Shown: positions 16,652-24,616, numbered from the stretch's first letter. The stretch is 64,000 nt of DNA from CABZJG01 sp902512685 (GCA_051201605.1 CP179201.1:2976001-3040000), one strand, 5' to 3'. Numbers and translations are program-made. Notes: generated by a model not told the origin, from the sequence alone.

Positions 16652-16853
16652 GAATTGGTTTATGCATCCACCATTCGATTTTTGGTTAAGCAGTGTTGTT
16701 TCACTTATCATCTGGAAGGCTTCACATGGCTGCAACTACGATGAGATTTTAGTGCAAGTGAAAGACCACGGTCCGCTGAAATGTTGGGATAATGAAACAG
16801 AGAAATTCGTAGAGTTGGCCACACAGATTGCTGTGAGAGATGCCAATGGATGA
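16641..16853 (+). CDS. Hypothetical small protein
   Basis: A 70-residue protein starting at ATG 16641 with GGAGG just upstream; it overlaps the previous gene by 11 bases and the RepA-like gene by a few. It contains WFMHPPFDFWLSSVVSLIIW near the N-terminus, which could be an amphipathic helix, and an acidic C-terminal half. I recognise no family. Tight overlaps on both sides support it as a real operon member. Confidence 0.6.
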   Translation: MQDRNWFMHPPFDFWLSSVVSLIIWKASHGCNYDEILVQVKDHGPLKCWDNETEKFVELATQIAVRDANG

Positions 16854-17772
16854 TCTCGCAAACTATAATGAAGAAGATGCTTGGGACATTCCATCTATAG
16901 GGCGGCCTTTAATGCACCTCCTGTCGGAGACTCTGGAAGTACGAGATGAATTACATCCCTGGCTTCCAGCGGGCCTTACGCTTCTTGGTGGAAAAACAAA
17001 ATCTGGCAAATCGACTTTAGCTGAGCAAATTGCTGAAGAGATTTCACCGGACAAAAAAGTGCTGTATCTTGCTCTAGAATACAACAAGCGGATGGCTCAA
17101 GCTCGCTTTAGTCGCTTCAATGAAAGTCACCAGATTCATATCATCCTCGAGGGTGAAATGAAAAGAATGGGCAGAGGCGGAGAAGAGCAACTTGAAGAAC
17201 TATTGTTCAAGTACCAACCAGAGTTAGTGATCATCGATATTCTCGCCAAAGTTAAACGAGAAAACTATGGCTCTTATGATGCAGAATACAATGCAATGAC
17301 CGAGATCAAGGAAATAGTAGACAAGTATGATGTTGACTGCCTGGTGTTGACACATTCAGGCAAGCCGTCCGCAAACGACAGTGATGATCCGTTCGATAAA
17401 ATTATTGGCTCTACCGCGCTACAAGGCGTTCCCGACAATCTAATTATACTTAAGCAATCAGGTAGCCAAACCAAATTGCATATGAAAGGGCGACTTATAT
17501 ATCCAAGTACAAAGATACTTACTTTTGAAGACGGCAGATACTTGGAGCGCACTGGCGTTGGGGCTGAATACGAAGACAAGGCACCAGTTCAAGCAATGGT
17601 TTTGAAAGCTCTTGAGGAAGGGCCTATGACCTCAAGCCAGTTGGTCTCCAAGCTCGCCAAAGATAAAGGACAAATAAGTCATGTCTGCTCTGCGCTATCC
17701 AACGACCGAAAGATTTCGCGCACTGATCGCACTGCGCCTTGGAGTTTAGTTGAACTCGATTCGTTGACATAG
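16840..17772 (+). CDS. RepA-like AAA ATPase (RecA-fold replicative helicase/ATPase)
   Basis: A 310-residue ATPase. GLTLLGGKTKSGKSTLAEQI carries the Walker A motif (residues 51-59), PELVIIDIL is Walker B, and CLVLTHSGKP is a RecA-like sensor strand. This arrangement is seen in RepA hexameric helicases (RSF1010 type) and AAA_25 proteins of phages and satellites. The C-terminal 60 residues (QAMVLKALEEGPMTSSQLVSKL) form a winged-helix-like module, possibly for origin binding. It probably supports autonomous replication of the excised element. The start at 16840 or 16846 is uncertain. Confidence 0.82.
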   Translation: MPMDDLANYNEEDAWDIPSIGRPLMHLLSETLEVRDELHPWLPAGLTLLGGKTKSGKSTLAEQIAEEISPDKKVLYLALEYNKRMAQARFSRFNESHQIHIILEGEMKRMGRGGEEQLEELLFKYQPELVIIDILAKVKRENYGSYDAEYNAMTEIKEIVDKYDVDCLVLTHSGKPSANDSDDPFDKIIGSTALQGVPDNLIILKQSGSQTKLHMKGRLIYPSTKILTFEDGRYLERTGVGAEYEDKAPVQAMVLKALEEGPMTSSQLVSKLAKDKGQISHVCSALSNDRKISRTDRTAPWSLVELDSLT

Positions 17773-17873
17773 GCTCACATCTCAACTGTCTCAACATTGT
17801 CAACTTCTGTACAAATAGTTGAGAGAGTTGATAGAGTTGAAGTTGATAAGAATAGCTAGCTGCGACCAGAAAA

Positions 17874-19172
17874 ATGGAGGCAACTCAATTGTTAAAAAAC
17901 CAAGTTTCGATAGATTTAAATTTCCCTTTCAAAATTTTAAAAGATGAAATTTGGAAGCCTGTACCATCGGTCAATGGCCTTTGGGTCTCAAGCTTACAAA
18001 GAGTTTGGGCCGGATGTTACGCAGCATTAAACACTAAAGGTAAAAACCAAAGGCACATAACTATCAAGACCTCTAATTTTATTTCACCTTACCCTCAGAA
18101 AGGATATCTAGCCATCAGTTTTCAAAATAAATCGTATCGTGTTCATGCATTAATTTGCGAGGCTTTTCATGGTGTACGTCCATCAGAAACTTATATAGCT
18201 AATCACCTAAATGCAGTTCGCACAGATAATTCTCCATACAATTTAGAATGGGAAACTCCGCGCGGGAATTCACGTCATAGTGTCACATTACGAAAAAAAC
18301 TAGGGGAGGATTTTGGGCGTGATTACCCAGATGAAGTAGTTAGTAAAGTACTTCAAATGACTTTAGATAATTACTCATATGCTGAAATAACACGCCAAAC
18401 TGGCATTAGAGCGGGAACAATTTCTCTCTGGGTGCGAGGACATTCACGAGACAATAAGCTTTCGCATCAGGCATTGGAAAACGCAGAAGCCAAACGAAGC
18501 GGCAAATTAAGTAATTTACAAGTTGAAGAAATTTCCAAATTATTGATAAGTGGAAAAAACTTTTCCGAAATTAGTGAAATATTGGGCATTAAAAAAGGAA
18601 CAATATCAGCCCTAATTAACAATCGAAATAGAAAGAATACTGACAATAGCTTTCTTTTCAAGGCACGATCCTATTGGCGGACCTTAGAGAAGAAAAGCGG
18701 CAATAAGGGAGAAAAAAACTATTCTTCTAAACTTATGGAAGCAGAGGTCGCGGAAATTAAATGGTATTTATCACGTGGTTATTCTGGAAGTCAGTTAGCA
18801 GAAATTTATCAAGTTTTTTCAGGTACAATTAGCAAAATCAAGGCAGGCCGAACTTGGGGTAGCGTAAAAGCAAAAAAGCCAAATAAAATTGTCAAAAATA
18901 GAGGCAAGCGAAAACGAGCAAGCGTAAAACGTGATTTTATTAAATCAAAAGGAAATGAAATTGAAATTGAAACGATTTGTAGTGAAGTTCTAAAAGGTAA
19001 GAGCCTTTCAAGCATAGCTAAATTACTAGACTGTGAAAGATCAACTCTAGGCTACCTGATCTCCGGAAAAACATTTGCTGACCTTGAATTGCAGGCTCTT
19101 CATGATGCCCGCGTATATTTTAAAGAAAAAAATTCTAGCGCCAATGTGGAAGAAAGAAACGGCTGCGATTAA
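17874..19172 (+). CDS. HNH-type homing-endonuclease-like protein with four HTH modules
   Basis: A 432-residue protein. Residues about 25-45 (DEIWKPVPSVNGLWVSSLQRVW) are a NUMOD4-like motif; residues 88-136 are an HNH_3-like nuclease core (YRVHALICEAFHG, ANHLNAVRTDN, NLEWETPRGNSRHS). The usual NHIDG triad reads NHLNA, so the Asp is replaced. Four HTH-like units follow near residues 155-190, 215-250, 288-328 and 360-396, each ending in a TIS/TLG recognition-helix pattern (GTISLWVRG, GTISALINN, GTISKIKAG, STLGYLISG), separated by Lys-rich linkers. Such a protein could bind an extended DNA target. The ATG at 17874 lacks a ribosome site, whereas GGAGG at 17876-17880 sits eight bases ahead of an in-frame TTG at 17889, a plausible true start. 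Very AT-rich. Confidence 0.75.
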   Translation: MEATQLLKNQVSIDLNFPFKILKDEIWKPVPSVNGLWVSSLQRVWAGCYAALNTKGKNQRHITIKTSNFISPYPQKGYLAISFQNKSYRVHALICEAFHGVRPSETYIANHLNAVRTDNSPYNLEWETPRGNSRHSVTLRKKLGEDFGRDYPDEVVSKVLQMTLDNYSYAEITRQTGIRAGTISLWVRGHSRDNKLSHQALENAEAKRSGKLSNLQVEEISKLLISGKNFSEISEILGIKKGTISALINNRNRKNTDNSFLFKARSYWRTLEKKSGNKGEKNYSSKLMEAEVAEIKWYLSRGYSGSQLAEIYQVFSGTISKIKAGRTWGSVKAKKPNKIVKNRGKRKRASVKRDFIKSKGNEIEIETICSEVLKGKSLSSIAKLLDCERSTLGYLISGKTFADLELQALHDARVYFKEKNSSANVEERNGCD

Positions 19173-19255
19173 TTCTATAATTTATAATCGCAATTTTAAT
19201 GAGAATTTAACATATAAAGTTGAACTACAGGACGCACATGTAGAAAGGATTAGGG

Positions 19256-19864
19256 TTGGAGGATGTCGTAAAGAAGCTTAAATGGCCCGAACCAATACCG
19301 TGTTTAGATGATGAAATTTGGAAAGTTCATCCGATTTACACAGATATTTGGGCAAGTAGTTTTGGAAGAATATGGCGCTCGTGCCATTTGGCCTCATCAG
19401 GAACAAAAGATAATCAGCACTTTCGATTGAAGTGTGGTAATTTTGCAAACTTAAGCATCAAGAAATCTCCAAATACAAACTACCTAGTTTGCCCGAGGGA
19501 TGGGAAAAATATTGGTGTGCATCGCCTTGTTTGTGAAGCTTTCAATGGCCTGCCACAAAAGTCTGACTTCGTTTGCCATCATATAGATGGGAACGGCCTA
19601 AATAATAATCATGAAAATTTAGAGTGGCTGACAACTGTCGAAAATACTACGGAAGGACTTAAGCGAAAAGGTCTTTATGGTCGGGGCCACCATCAAGCGA
19701 AACTTACTGACAGTGAAGTACGCGAAATCTGCAAGCTGTTAGTTTTGGGTAAATCCAATCAAGACATTGCAAAAAGTTTTTCTGTTTCTCGCACAACAAT
19801 ACGAAATATCAGAATTAAAAAAGTCTGGATACATTTAACTTGTGTACAACAATTGCCAGATTAA
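19256..19864 (+). CDS. HNH homing-endonuclease-like protein with one HTH module
   Basis: A 202-residue protein related to its upstream neighbour: NUMOD4-like DDEIWKVHPIYTDIWASS (18-35), HNH_3 core with VHRLVCEAFNG (88-98) and CHHIDGNGLNNNHENLEW (107-124), then a single HTH (LTDSEVREICKLLVLG, NQDIAKSFSVSRTTIRNI) at about 150-185. The HHID residues are intact here, unlike the first copy. The start is TTG at 19256 preceded by AAGGA. Free-standing HNH genes of this type are selfish or help mobility of their host element. Tandem placement suggests duplication. Confidence 0.78.
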   Translation: MEDVVKKLKWPEPIPCLDDEIWKVHPIYTDIWASSFGRIWRSCHLASSGTKDNQHFRLKCGNFANLSIKKSPNTNYLVCPRDGKNIGVHRLVCEAFNGLPQKSDFVCHHIDGNGLNNNHENLEWLTTVENTTEGLKRKGLYGRGHHQAKLTDSEVREICKLLVLGKSNQDIAKSFSVSRTTIRNIRIKKVWIHLTCVQQLPD

Positions 19865-20007
19865 TACTTGCCGATCATCCGGATTGTAACCCCACCCCAC
19901 CTCACATTACCAACCACTCACCACAAAAGCGTTTATTGAGATTACAATCTTTGATACATTGGTAGCGACTTGTCCGCTTTAATAATCAAACTTTTCAGGA
20001 AAGATTC

Positions 20008-20562
20008 ATGAAGAGCATAATCAAATACTTCACTTTAATATTTTTAACCATTTCTAAGCCTGTGTTTGCGCAAAATTGGTATGTTAAAGACTGGTATGGC
20101 AGCGAATTGAAGGGCGGTTGCTTGATCGCTACAGAAGATGAAAGGAGCGATAAGAGCATTTACTTTTCGTATAGCGATGGGAGAGAGAGCTACACCAAAA
20201 ATACATTCAATCCGATTTCGTCTATCTCCGTCTCAAATATATTACCGCAAGTGCTGTCGGACATTACTTATTTTGATGTAACAGTCGTTTTTAACGACAC
20301 GATCAGTTTTGATACTGTGGTGAGATCAAGCGTAGTTTCAGGTGTGGCCCAATTGAGCTACACGTACATTTTTAACAATGAGGTCTCAGACTTCTTTCAA
20401 AGCGAAGAGCTAAACCATGAGCTTTTAGTAAAGTTAATGAAGAAGTCGACCAGTATGAAGCTCTTGAATGATCGAAAACAAACAATAGCACACTTTAGTT
20501 TAATCGGTTTCACCAAAATCTTCTCGAAATACACTGCTTGTGTTCACTCATTGTATCCATAA
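20008..20562 (+). CDS. Hypothetical exported protein
   Basis: A 184-residue protein with a clear Sec signal peptide (MKSIIKYFTLIFLTISKP then VFA with cleavage before QNW). The mature part is beta-rich by eye with two Cys (CLIATEDE and TACVHS), possibly a disulfide. No family recognised. It has AGGAAAG upstream of its ATG. It is the first of four consecutive genes in the element whose products carry signal peptides. Confidence 0.7.
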   Translation: MKSIIKYFTLIFLTISKPVFAQNWYVKDWYGSELKGGCLIATEDERSDKSIYFSYSDGRESYTKNTFNPISSISVSNILPQVLSDITYFDVTVVFNDTISFDTVVRSSVVSGVAQLSYTYIFNNEVSDFFQSEELNHELLVKLMKKSTSMKLLNDRKQTIAHFSLIGFTKIFSKYTACVHSLYP

Positions 20563-20630
20563 GCCTGCTTTAATCAGTCTCTCCCAACAAATACTTCCAA
20601 ATTAAACACCATTTCTTTAAACTGGAGGTG

Positions 20631-20917
20631 ATGAAATTGATTAAAACCCTCATACCTCTTCTTGTCATAACATTCCTATCTTCACCGAGCTGGGGTGAAG
20701 CCTTGGTCATGGTGACTTGGTCAAAAATCCTTCCGACGGATTAGTTTATAAGAAATTTACGACGATCCCTTTCACATGGTCGATTTCACCGACTGCTGAG
20801 GAACCTTCCGGAGGTTCGTATAAAGATGGAATGAAACATGGTCTTTGGAAAATCTATAATAATGATGGCGCTCTGCAAAACTCTATGAATTACAGAGACG
20901 GTAAATTGATAGAATAA
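20631..20917 (+). pseudogene. Frameshifted exported MORN/YwqK-like protein
   Basis: ATG 20631, preceded by GGAGGTG, begins a signal peptide (MKLIKTLIPLLVITFLSSP) ending in SWGEA, but this frame stops after 36 codons. From about 20712 another frame continues as DLVKNPSDGLVYKKFTTIPF and SYKDGMKHGLWKIYNNDG, a MORN_2/YwqK-type repeat, to a stop at 20917. A single-base change near 20705-20712 would join signal peptide and repeat domain, so this is one gene broken by a frameshift (or a sequencing error). The family is common as small exported proteins of unknown role. Confidence 0.7.
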
Positions 20918-21001
20918 AATTCATCAATTATTTTTTTCTAGCATGTCTTGAGTGGTTCAAATTCTTCAAGACTGTGAAGTATTCGCCAAGAAATATTCTA
21001 A

Positions 21002-21847
21002 CTATTTAAACCGAGCATCATTGAGCGCCCAGTAAGCCTTGGTGCCTTTAAGAGTCTTATTATCTTGAGCAAAATCCCAAGGCGTTTTTCCATTTTCGTC
21101 TTTGGCATTTCCGTCGGCACCAGCTTCTAAAAGAATTTGAATGTTATCTGGGGTACCCCACTTTGCGGCTTCATGCAGAGATGTGTCGCCAGTCTCATCC
21201 CTAGCCAATAGATCAGCACCAGCTTCTAAAAGAATTTGAATGTTATCTGGGGTACCCCACTTTGCGGCTTCATGTAGAGGAGTGTTGCCAAACATATTCC
21301 TTGCCATCGCGTCAGCCCCAGATTCCAAAAGCACTTTAATGCCATCCGATCTACCGCCAGAAGCGGCATCATGCAGAGGTGTGTTGCCAGTCTCATCCCT
21401 AGCCAATAGATCAGCACCAGCTTCTAAAAGAATTTTTGTGTTTTCAGGTGTCCTACCCGACCCAGCAGCATGATGAAGGGGTGTTTTCCCATTCCAATCC
21501 TCCACGCTCAAATTAGCATTAGCTTCCAAAAGAACCTGAATATTTTCAGGAGTACCCAACCGAGAAGCGTGATGTAGAGGTGTTTCGCCATTTTTATCCC
21601 TAGCCATCAAGAAAGCACCAGATTCTAAAAGAACCTGAATATTTTCAGGAGAAGCCACTAAAGAAGCAAAATGCAAAGGTGTTTTGTCATCTTTATCCCT
21701 AGCCCTCACATTAACACCATCGGCCAGTTCAGCCCTCAAATCGGATGTTTTTGCAAAAACCCACCAATGCAAGCTACAGAAGTTACCACACTCAGCCCCC
21801 GCCTGTGTAGCGAGTGTCATCAGGAAAGCTACCAGTAAGGTGCGCAT
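21002..21847 (-). CDS. Exported ankyrin-repeat protein
   Basis: A 281-residue protein with signal peptide (MRTLLVAFLMTLATQAGA, cleavage before ECG), two Cys in the first mature residues, then about seven ankyrin repeats of 33-34 residues, each with the TPLHxAA and NIQVLLEAGAD pattern. Two repeats (GTPDNIQILLEAGAD) are nearly identical in DNA, showing recent duplication. Ankyrin repeats bind proteins; export places this in the periplasm or outside. It is convergent with the MORN-like gene, and divergent from the DD-carboxypeptidase-like gene 250 bases away. The product may bind a partner encoded in the same cargo block. Confidence 0.88.
   Translation of the reverse strand: MRTLLVAFLMTLATQAGAECGNFCSLHWWVFAKTSDLRAELADGVNVRARDKDDKTPLHFASLVASPENIQVLLESGAFLMARDKNGETPLHHASRLGTPENIQVLLEANANLSVEDWNGKTPLHHAAGSGRTPENTKILLEAGADLLARDETGNTPLHDAASGGRSDGIKVLLESGADAMARNMFGNTPLHEAAKWGTPDNIQILLEAGADLLARDETGDTSLHEAAKWGTPDNIQILLEAGADGNAKDENGKTPWDFAQDNKTLKGTKAYWALNDARFK
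21118..21280. repeat. 99-base tandem duplication inside the ankyrin gene
   Basis: The 64 bases at 21118-21181 recur at 21217-21280 with only one difference that I see, a 99-base period equal to one 33-residue ankyrin unit. Another block around 21192-21237 recurs at 21391-21436. Such near-identity is far above what protein conservation needs and indicates recent unit duplication or gene conversion. Confidence 0.8.
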
Positions 21848-22099
21848 TTAGTCCTCCAGTGATTTGAACCAGAATAACGCAGTCGAAAAAATTGTGGAGT
21901 CAGAAAATATTTCCTGCTTTTTCATCGAACCTTTTCCGAAAAAAATGCGCGTCCACCATCCTTACACCATTAAAGCCGCTCGTTTTTTGCCCCCCCCTGC
22001 GCGTTTCAGCGCTCAAGAAAAAAGATTTTCTCTCAGTAAAGTTTGTTTGAAAAAAGCAGCTTTGTTGTTAGGCTGCTTTAAAATAAAAAGATTGAGCAA

Positions 22100-22909
22100 A
22101 TGAACACAGGCATTAAGACTTTAATCTGCAGCGTCCTATTGTGGCTGCATCTTGCATGTACGGCAGCGTCTGCATCCTATTCAGCCATCGTAATGGATGC
22201 GAATACCAACGAAATTCTACACTCTGATAATGCTGAAACCGTCGCCAAGACTGCGGGGCTGACCAAGCTTGCAGCGTTTTATGTTGCCCTCTCTGAAGTC
22301 GAGGTGGGAAACATTAGCTTGGATACAATGATAAGAATATCAAGGAAAGCCACTGAGGAAGCAGACCCAACTCTTGGGCTTAGAGAAGGCCAGAGAATTG
22401 AACTACGCTACCTGATCAGGGCCGCAGCAGTTCGGGGCGCTAATGATGCCGCTACGGCGCTCGCAGAAGGCATTGCAGGATCAGAGAGCGCTTTTGCAGA
22501 GAAGATGAACCAGATGGCCCGAGAATTGGGCCTGACACAATCGTCATTTCGCAATGCTCACGGCCTTACGCAATCTCTCCACTACTCCACAGCTAAAGAC
22601 ACGGCACAGTTGTTTCTGGCTTTGGAGAGAGATTTCAAACGCGACTTCCATATGCTTGGAAAAACCAAAGTAAATGCAAAGATCAAAACCGTTAAGCACT
22701 CTGGTCAGCGTTTATTAAATGACTACCCAGAAGCCGTTGCTGTGAAAACAGGCTACACAAGGGCAGCAGGATATTGCGGAGCGATGTTTGCCAAACGTGG
22801 GCGTCACGAGGTTATTGTGATCGTCCTAGGCGGTTTTTCAACTGCGAAAAGAAACGACCAGATGATGAAGCTAGCTGATTTTGCGTTTGAAAAGCTAAGT
22901 AAGTACTGA
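22100..22909 (+). CDS. D-alanyl-D-alanine carboxypeptidase-like protein lacking catalytic serines (probable pseudoenzyme)
   Basis: A 269-residue protein with a signal peptide (cleavage near TAASA) and the fold of penicillin-binding protein 5/6 carboxypeptidases (peptidase S11): YSAIVMDANTNEILHSDNA, GLREGQRIELRYLIRAAAVRGANDAATALAEG, and VAVKTGYTRAAGYC. In active enzymes the first motif is SxxK and the second SxN. Here they read Gly53-Leu-Thr-Lys56 and Gly113-Ala-Asn115, so both serines are Gly, while Lys56 and the KTG box (216-218) remain. The gene is intact and not obviously decaying, which suggests a selected non-catalytic role such as peptidoglycan binding. It lacks the C-terminal membrane-anchor domain of PBP5. 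It is the last gene of element A before its right att copy. Confidence 0.85.
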   Translation: MNTGIKTLICSVLLWLHLACTAASASYSAIVMDANTNEILHSDNAETVAKTAGLTKLAAFYVALSEVEVGNISLDTMIRISRKATEEADPTLGLREGQRIELRYLIRAAAVRGANDAATALAEGIAGSESAFAEKMNQMARELGLTQSSFRNAHGLTQSLHYSTAKDTAQLFLALERDFKRDFHMLGKTKVNAKIKTVKHSGQRLLNDYPEAVAVKTGYTRAAGYCGAMFAKRGRHEVIVIVLGGFSTAKRNDQMMKLADFAFEKLSKY

Positions 22910-22923
22910 TTTTCTGTATCCAG

Positions 22924-22947
22924 TTGGGGGGCCACTTGGGGGGCCAA
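22924..22947. repeat. Paired direct repeats at the right end of element A (probable integrase arm sites)
   Basis: TTGGGGGGCCA (22924-22934) and TTGGGGGGCCAA (22936-22947) match the pair at the integrase start (14448-14471), in the same orientation. They lie about 50 bases inside the right att copy. Confidence 0.65.
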
Positions 22948-22999
22948 CTTTTGGTTAAATGTTTAAGTTATTGAAATACATAACATAATTTAAATGTTA

Positions 23000-23062
23000 T
23001 GGCGGAGACGAAGGGATTCGAACCCTCGAGACGATTCCTCGCCTACTCCCTTAGCAGGGGAG
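23000..23062 (-). other. Partial tRNA-Ser copy / attachment site between elements A and B
   Basis: Bases 23000-23032 are identical to the 3' end of the tRNA-Ser gene (CCA, acceptor and T arm), and 23041-23062 match its anticodon arm including the GCU anticodon, while the segment between (variable arm) and everything beyond 23062 (D arm, 5' acceptor) differ. It cannot form a complete tRNA. This is what a tandem integration at a tRNA gene leaves behind. The surrounding 22910-23264 spacer holds nothing else I can name. Confidence 0.8.
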
Positions 23063-23264
23063 TGTGTCATCGTAAATAACTGAATATTATCAAACGCTTA
23101 CTTGCCTTCGCCAGAAGCGCGTGACCAATTCTTGCCCAAATACACACGGAAATTATACGTTGAATTGAGCTTAGCTCTAAACTGTCCCTTTAAATATCGC
23201 GCGCAGTTGTTTCAAAGATTAGCGTGCAGTATAATTTCAGCAGACATCACTAGTTTGGAAAAAA

Positions 23265-24233
23265 ATGACGACTTCTGGTAGACGAGGACATTTACGCACG
23301 AACGCATCTGGAACAACATTCTGGGTAAAAGAACATACGGTTGAGCGTATAAATTATACGATCTCAAAGCAAGGCACTACTAATTTTGTTAACGGAAAAC
23401 GCTTGTTAGGAACAACGTGTAAGTTTTGCTATCAGAAGGTCTTTTACATCTGGAATGACAATCGTGATCAGGTATTTTTCAATACTAAGCTAGATCCCTT
23501 GACCCAACATAAATGTCAAAAAGCTCCAGAGCACAAAACCTTTAAAGCACCTTTAGCAATTACCAAAAAATATTTAAGTGAGAATGACGCAAAAGCATTG
23601 GATCGACGTGCTGCAGAGATCCGGCAAAGATTAGAAGAGGAAACAGCGAGAAAGCTGATTAAGGGTAACCAAGATAGAGCTCTCTCTGACCTTATTCATT
23701 ACCTCACTGCAAATGAATATTCATTTAATCAATTGAAATTTAACCTAATGAAGAGTTTTTTCTTTGCGCTTTATCCAGCTATAATAAAAGATATGGAGAA
23801 CGACGTGTTTAGACTTAAGGATGAGTATCCCGATGTTCCTTTATCGCTAAAAGCCTTCAATAAAAGAATTAGACCTGCCACTCGGCTTTGTAAAAATCTC
23901 AAGACGCTCACCACAACCAAAAAAAACATAAAAAACTACGTAGGGAAAAAACATGCGTCCGTATTGAGGCAAGCAATATCGAAGCTGCAAAATTCTCTTA
24001 CCGAGGCGGCATCCGTGCACTCAAACCGAGTAGCCCACTATGAAAAAGAAAAACGCCGTAAACAGCTTGAGCGGAAACAGTCTCAGAAATCACAAAATGC
24101 AATTGTAGGTTCAAAGGGGCAGAGGAAAAAAGCACTGGCAGCTGCAAAAAATGTGCAAATTGAAGTCAGAAAAGGTAAGAAAAGGATCCAAGATAAGTCT
24201 CAAAATAAAATTCTTATAAAGAAAGCCCCATGA
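23265..24233 (+). CDS. Hypothetical protein with putative zinc knuckle and basic coiled C-terminus
   Basis: A 322-residue protein with no family I recognise. The N-terminus GRRGHLRTNASGTTFWVKEH is followed by Cys52-x2-Cys55 and, 26 residues on, His82-x-Cys84, a plausible zinc site. Residues 110-135 (ALDRRAAEIRQRLEEETARK) and 225-322 are charged helices; the C-terminal 90 residues are very rich in Lys, Arg and Gln (EKEKRRKQLERKQSQKSQ), suggesting nucleic acid binding. No signal peptide. Its stop overlaps the start of the next gene, so the two are probably co-translated and act together. Confidence 0.65.
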   Translation: MTTSGRRGHLRTNASGTTFWVKEHTVERINYTISKQGTTNFVNGKRLLGTTCKFCYQKVFYIWNDNRDQVFFNTKLDPLTQHKCQKAPEHKTFKAPLAITKKYLSENDAKALDRRAAEIRQRLEEETARKLIKGNQDRALSDLIHYLTANEYSFNQLKFNLMKSFFFALYPAIIKDMENDVFRLKDEYPDVPLSLKAFNKRIRPATRLCKNLKTLTTTKKNIKNYVGKKHASVLRQAISKLQNSLTEAASVHSNRVAHYEKEKRRKQLERKQSQKSQNAIVGSKGQRKKALAAAKNVQIEVRKGKKRIQDKSQNKILIKKAP

Positions 24234-24616
24234 CCATGGTCAGTGATTTTGACTGGAAAAAAGCTAGATCTGAAAGTAAAATACGAACGCAAGGTTATCA
24301 GCTCGTCGATGATATATTCCAACCTGAATTTGAGCGGATCCTGAAGGTTGAAAATCTCAGGTCCTTTTCAGATCCAGAAACTGTTTGGAAAGAGCGAACT
24401 CGAGCAAACGATCGAGCAAATAAAGATCTGCTGAATTTTGTTATTGCTAGTATCGTTGAGGGCAAATGGAAATCTAACAAAACTCCAAGATCATTGACAC
24501 GTGATGTGGCAAAAGTTGTAGCGACGTCCGGAGGACTAATCGCCTGGGCAAGATCCCGTCCAGATTTTGAAAAAATTTTCTCGAGAATGCAGCGAAAAAA
24601 GCGCAAGCATCAATAA
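24230..24616 (+). CDS. Hypothetical protein, partner of the preceding gene
   Basis: A 128-residue soluble, mixed-charge protein beginning at ATG 24230, overlapping the upstream stop. Motifs such as SDFDWKKARSESKIR, RANDRANKDLLNFVIAS and SLTRDVAKVVATSGGLIAWARSRPDF are visible but I recognise no family. The C-terminus is basic (RMQRKKRKHQ). Co-translation with the putative zinc protein suggests a two-component cassette. Confidence 0.6.
   Translation: MTMVSDFDWKKARSESKIRTQGYQLVDDIFQPEFERILKVENLRSFSDPETVWKERTRANDRANKDLLNFVIASIVEGKWKSNKTPRSLTRDVAKVVATSGGLIAWARSRPDFEKIFSRMQRKKRKHQ

Larger units (their letters stand above)
14316..23032. mobile_element. Integrative element A at tRNA-Ser, with tyrosine integrase and exported cargo
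   Basis: The element is bounded on the left by TGGCGGAGACGAAG (14316-14329), which equals the encoded 3' end of tRNA-Ser read on the plus strand, and on the right by a longer copy of that tRNA end starting at 23000. Inside, close to each end, lies a pair of 11-12 base TGGGGGGCCA direct repeats (14448-14471 and 22924-22947). Gene order is integrase, hypothetical, two AlpA-like HTH proteins, hypothetical, RepA-like ATPase, two HNH proteins, then four exported proteins. The block is AT-richer than its surroundings. It resembles phage satellites or small integrative elements rather than a full prophage; no capsid or tail genes are seen. Confidence 0.7.

Noticed and set aside
21002..21847. Regular 99-base repeats considered as a CRISPR array
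   Set aside because: The repeats lie in frame within an ankyrin gene, have no unique spacers between conserved repeats, and no cas genes are near.
21864..22103. 79-codon open frame between the ankyrin and carboxypeptidase-like genes
   Set aside because: No ribosome binding site, biased low-complexity product; I read the stretch as a divergent promoter region.
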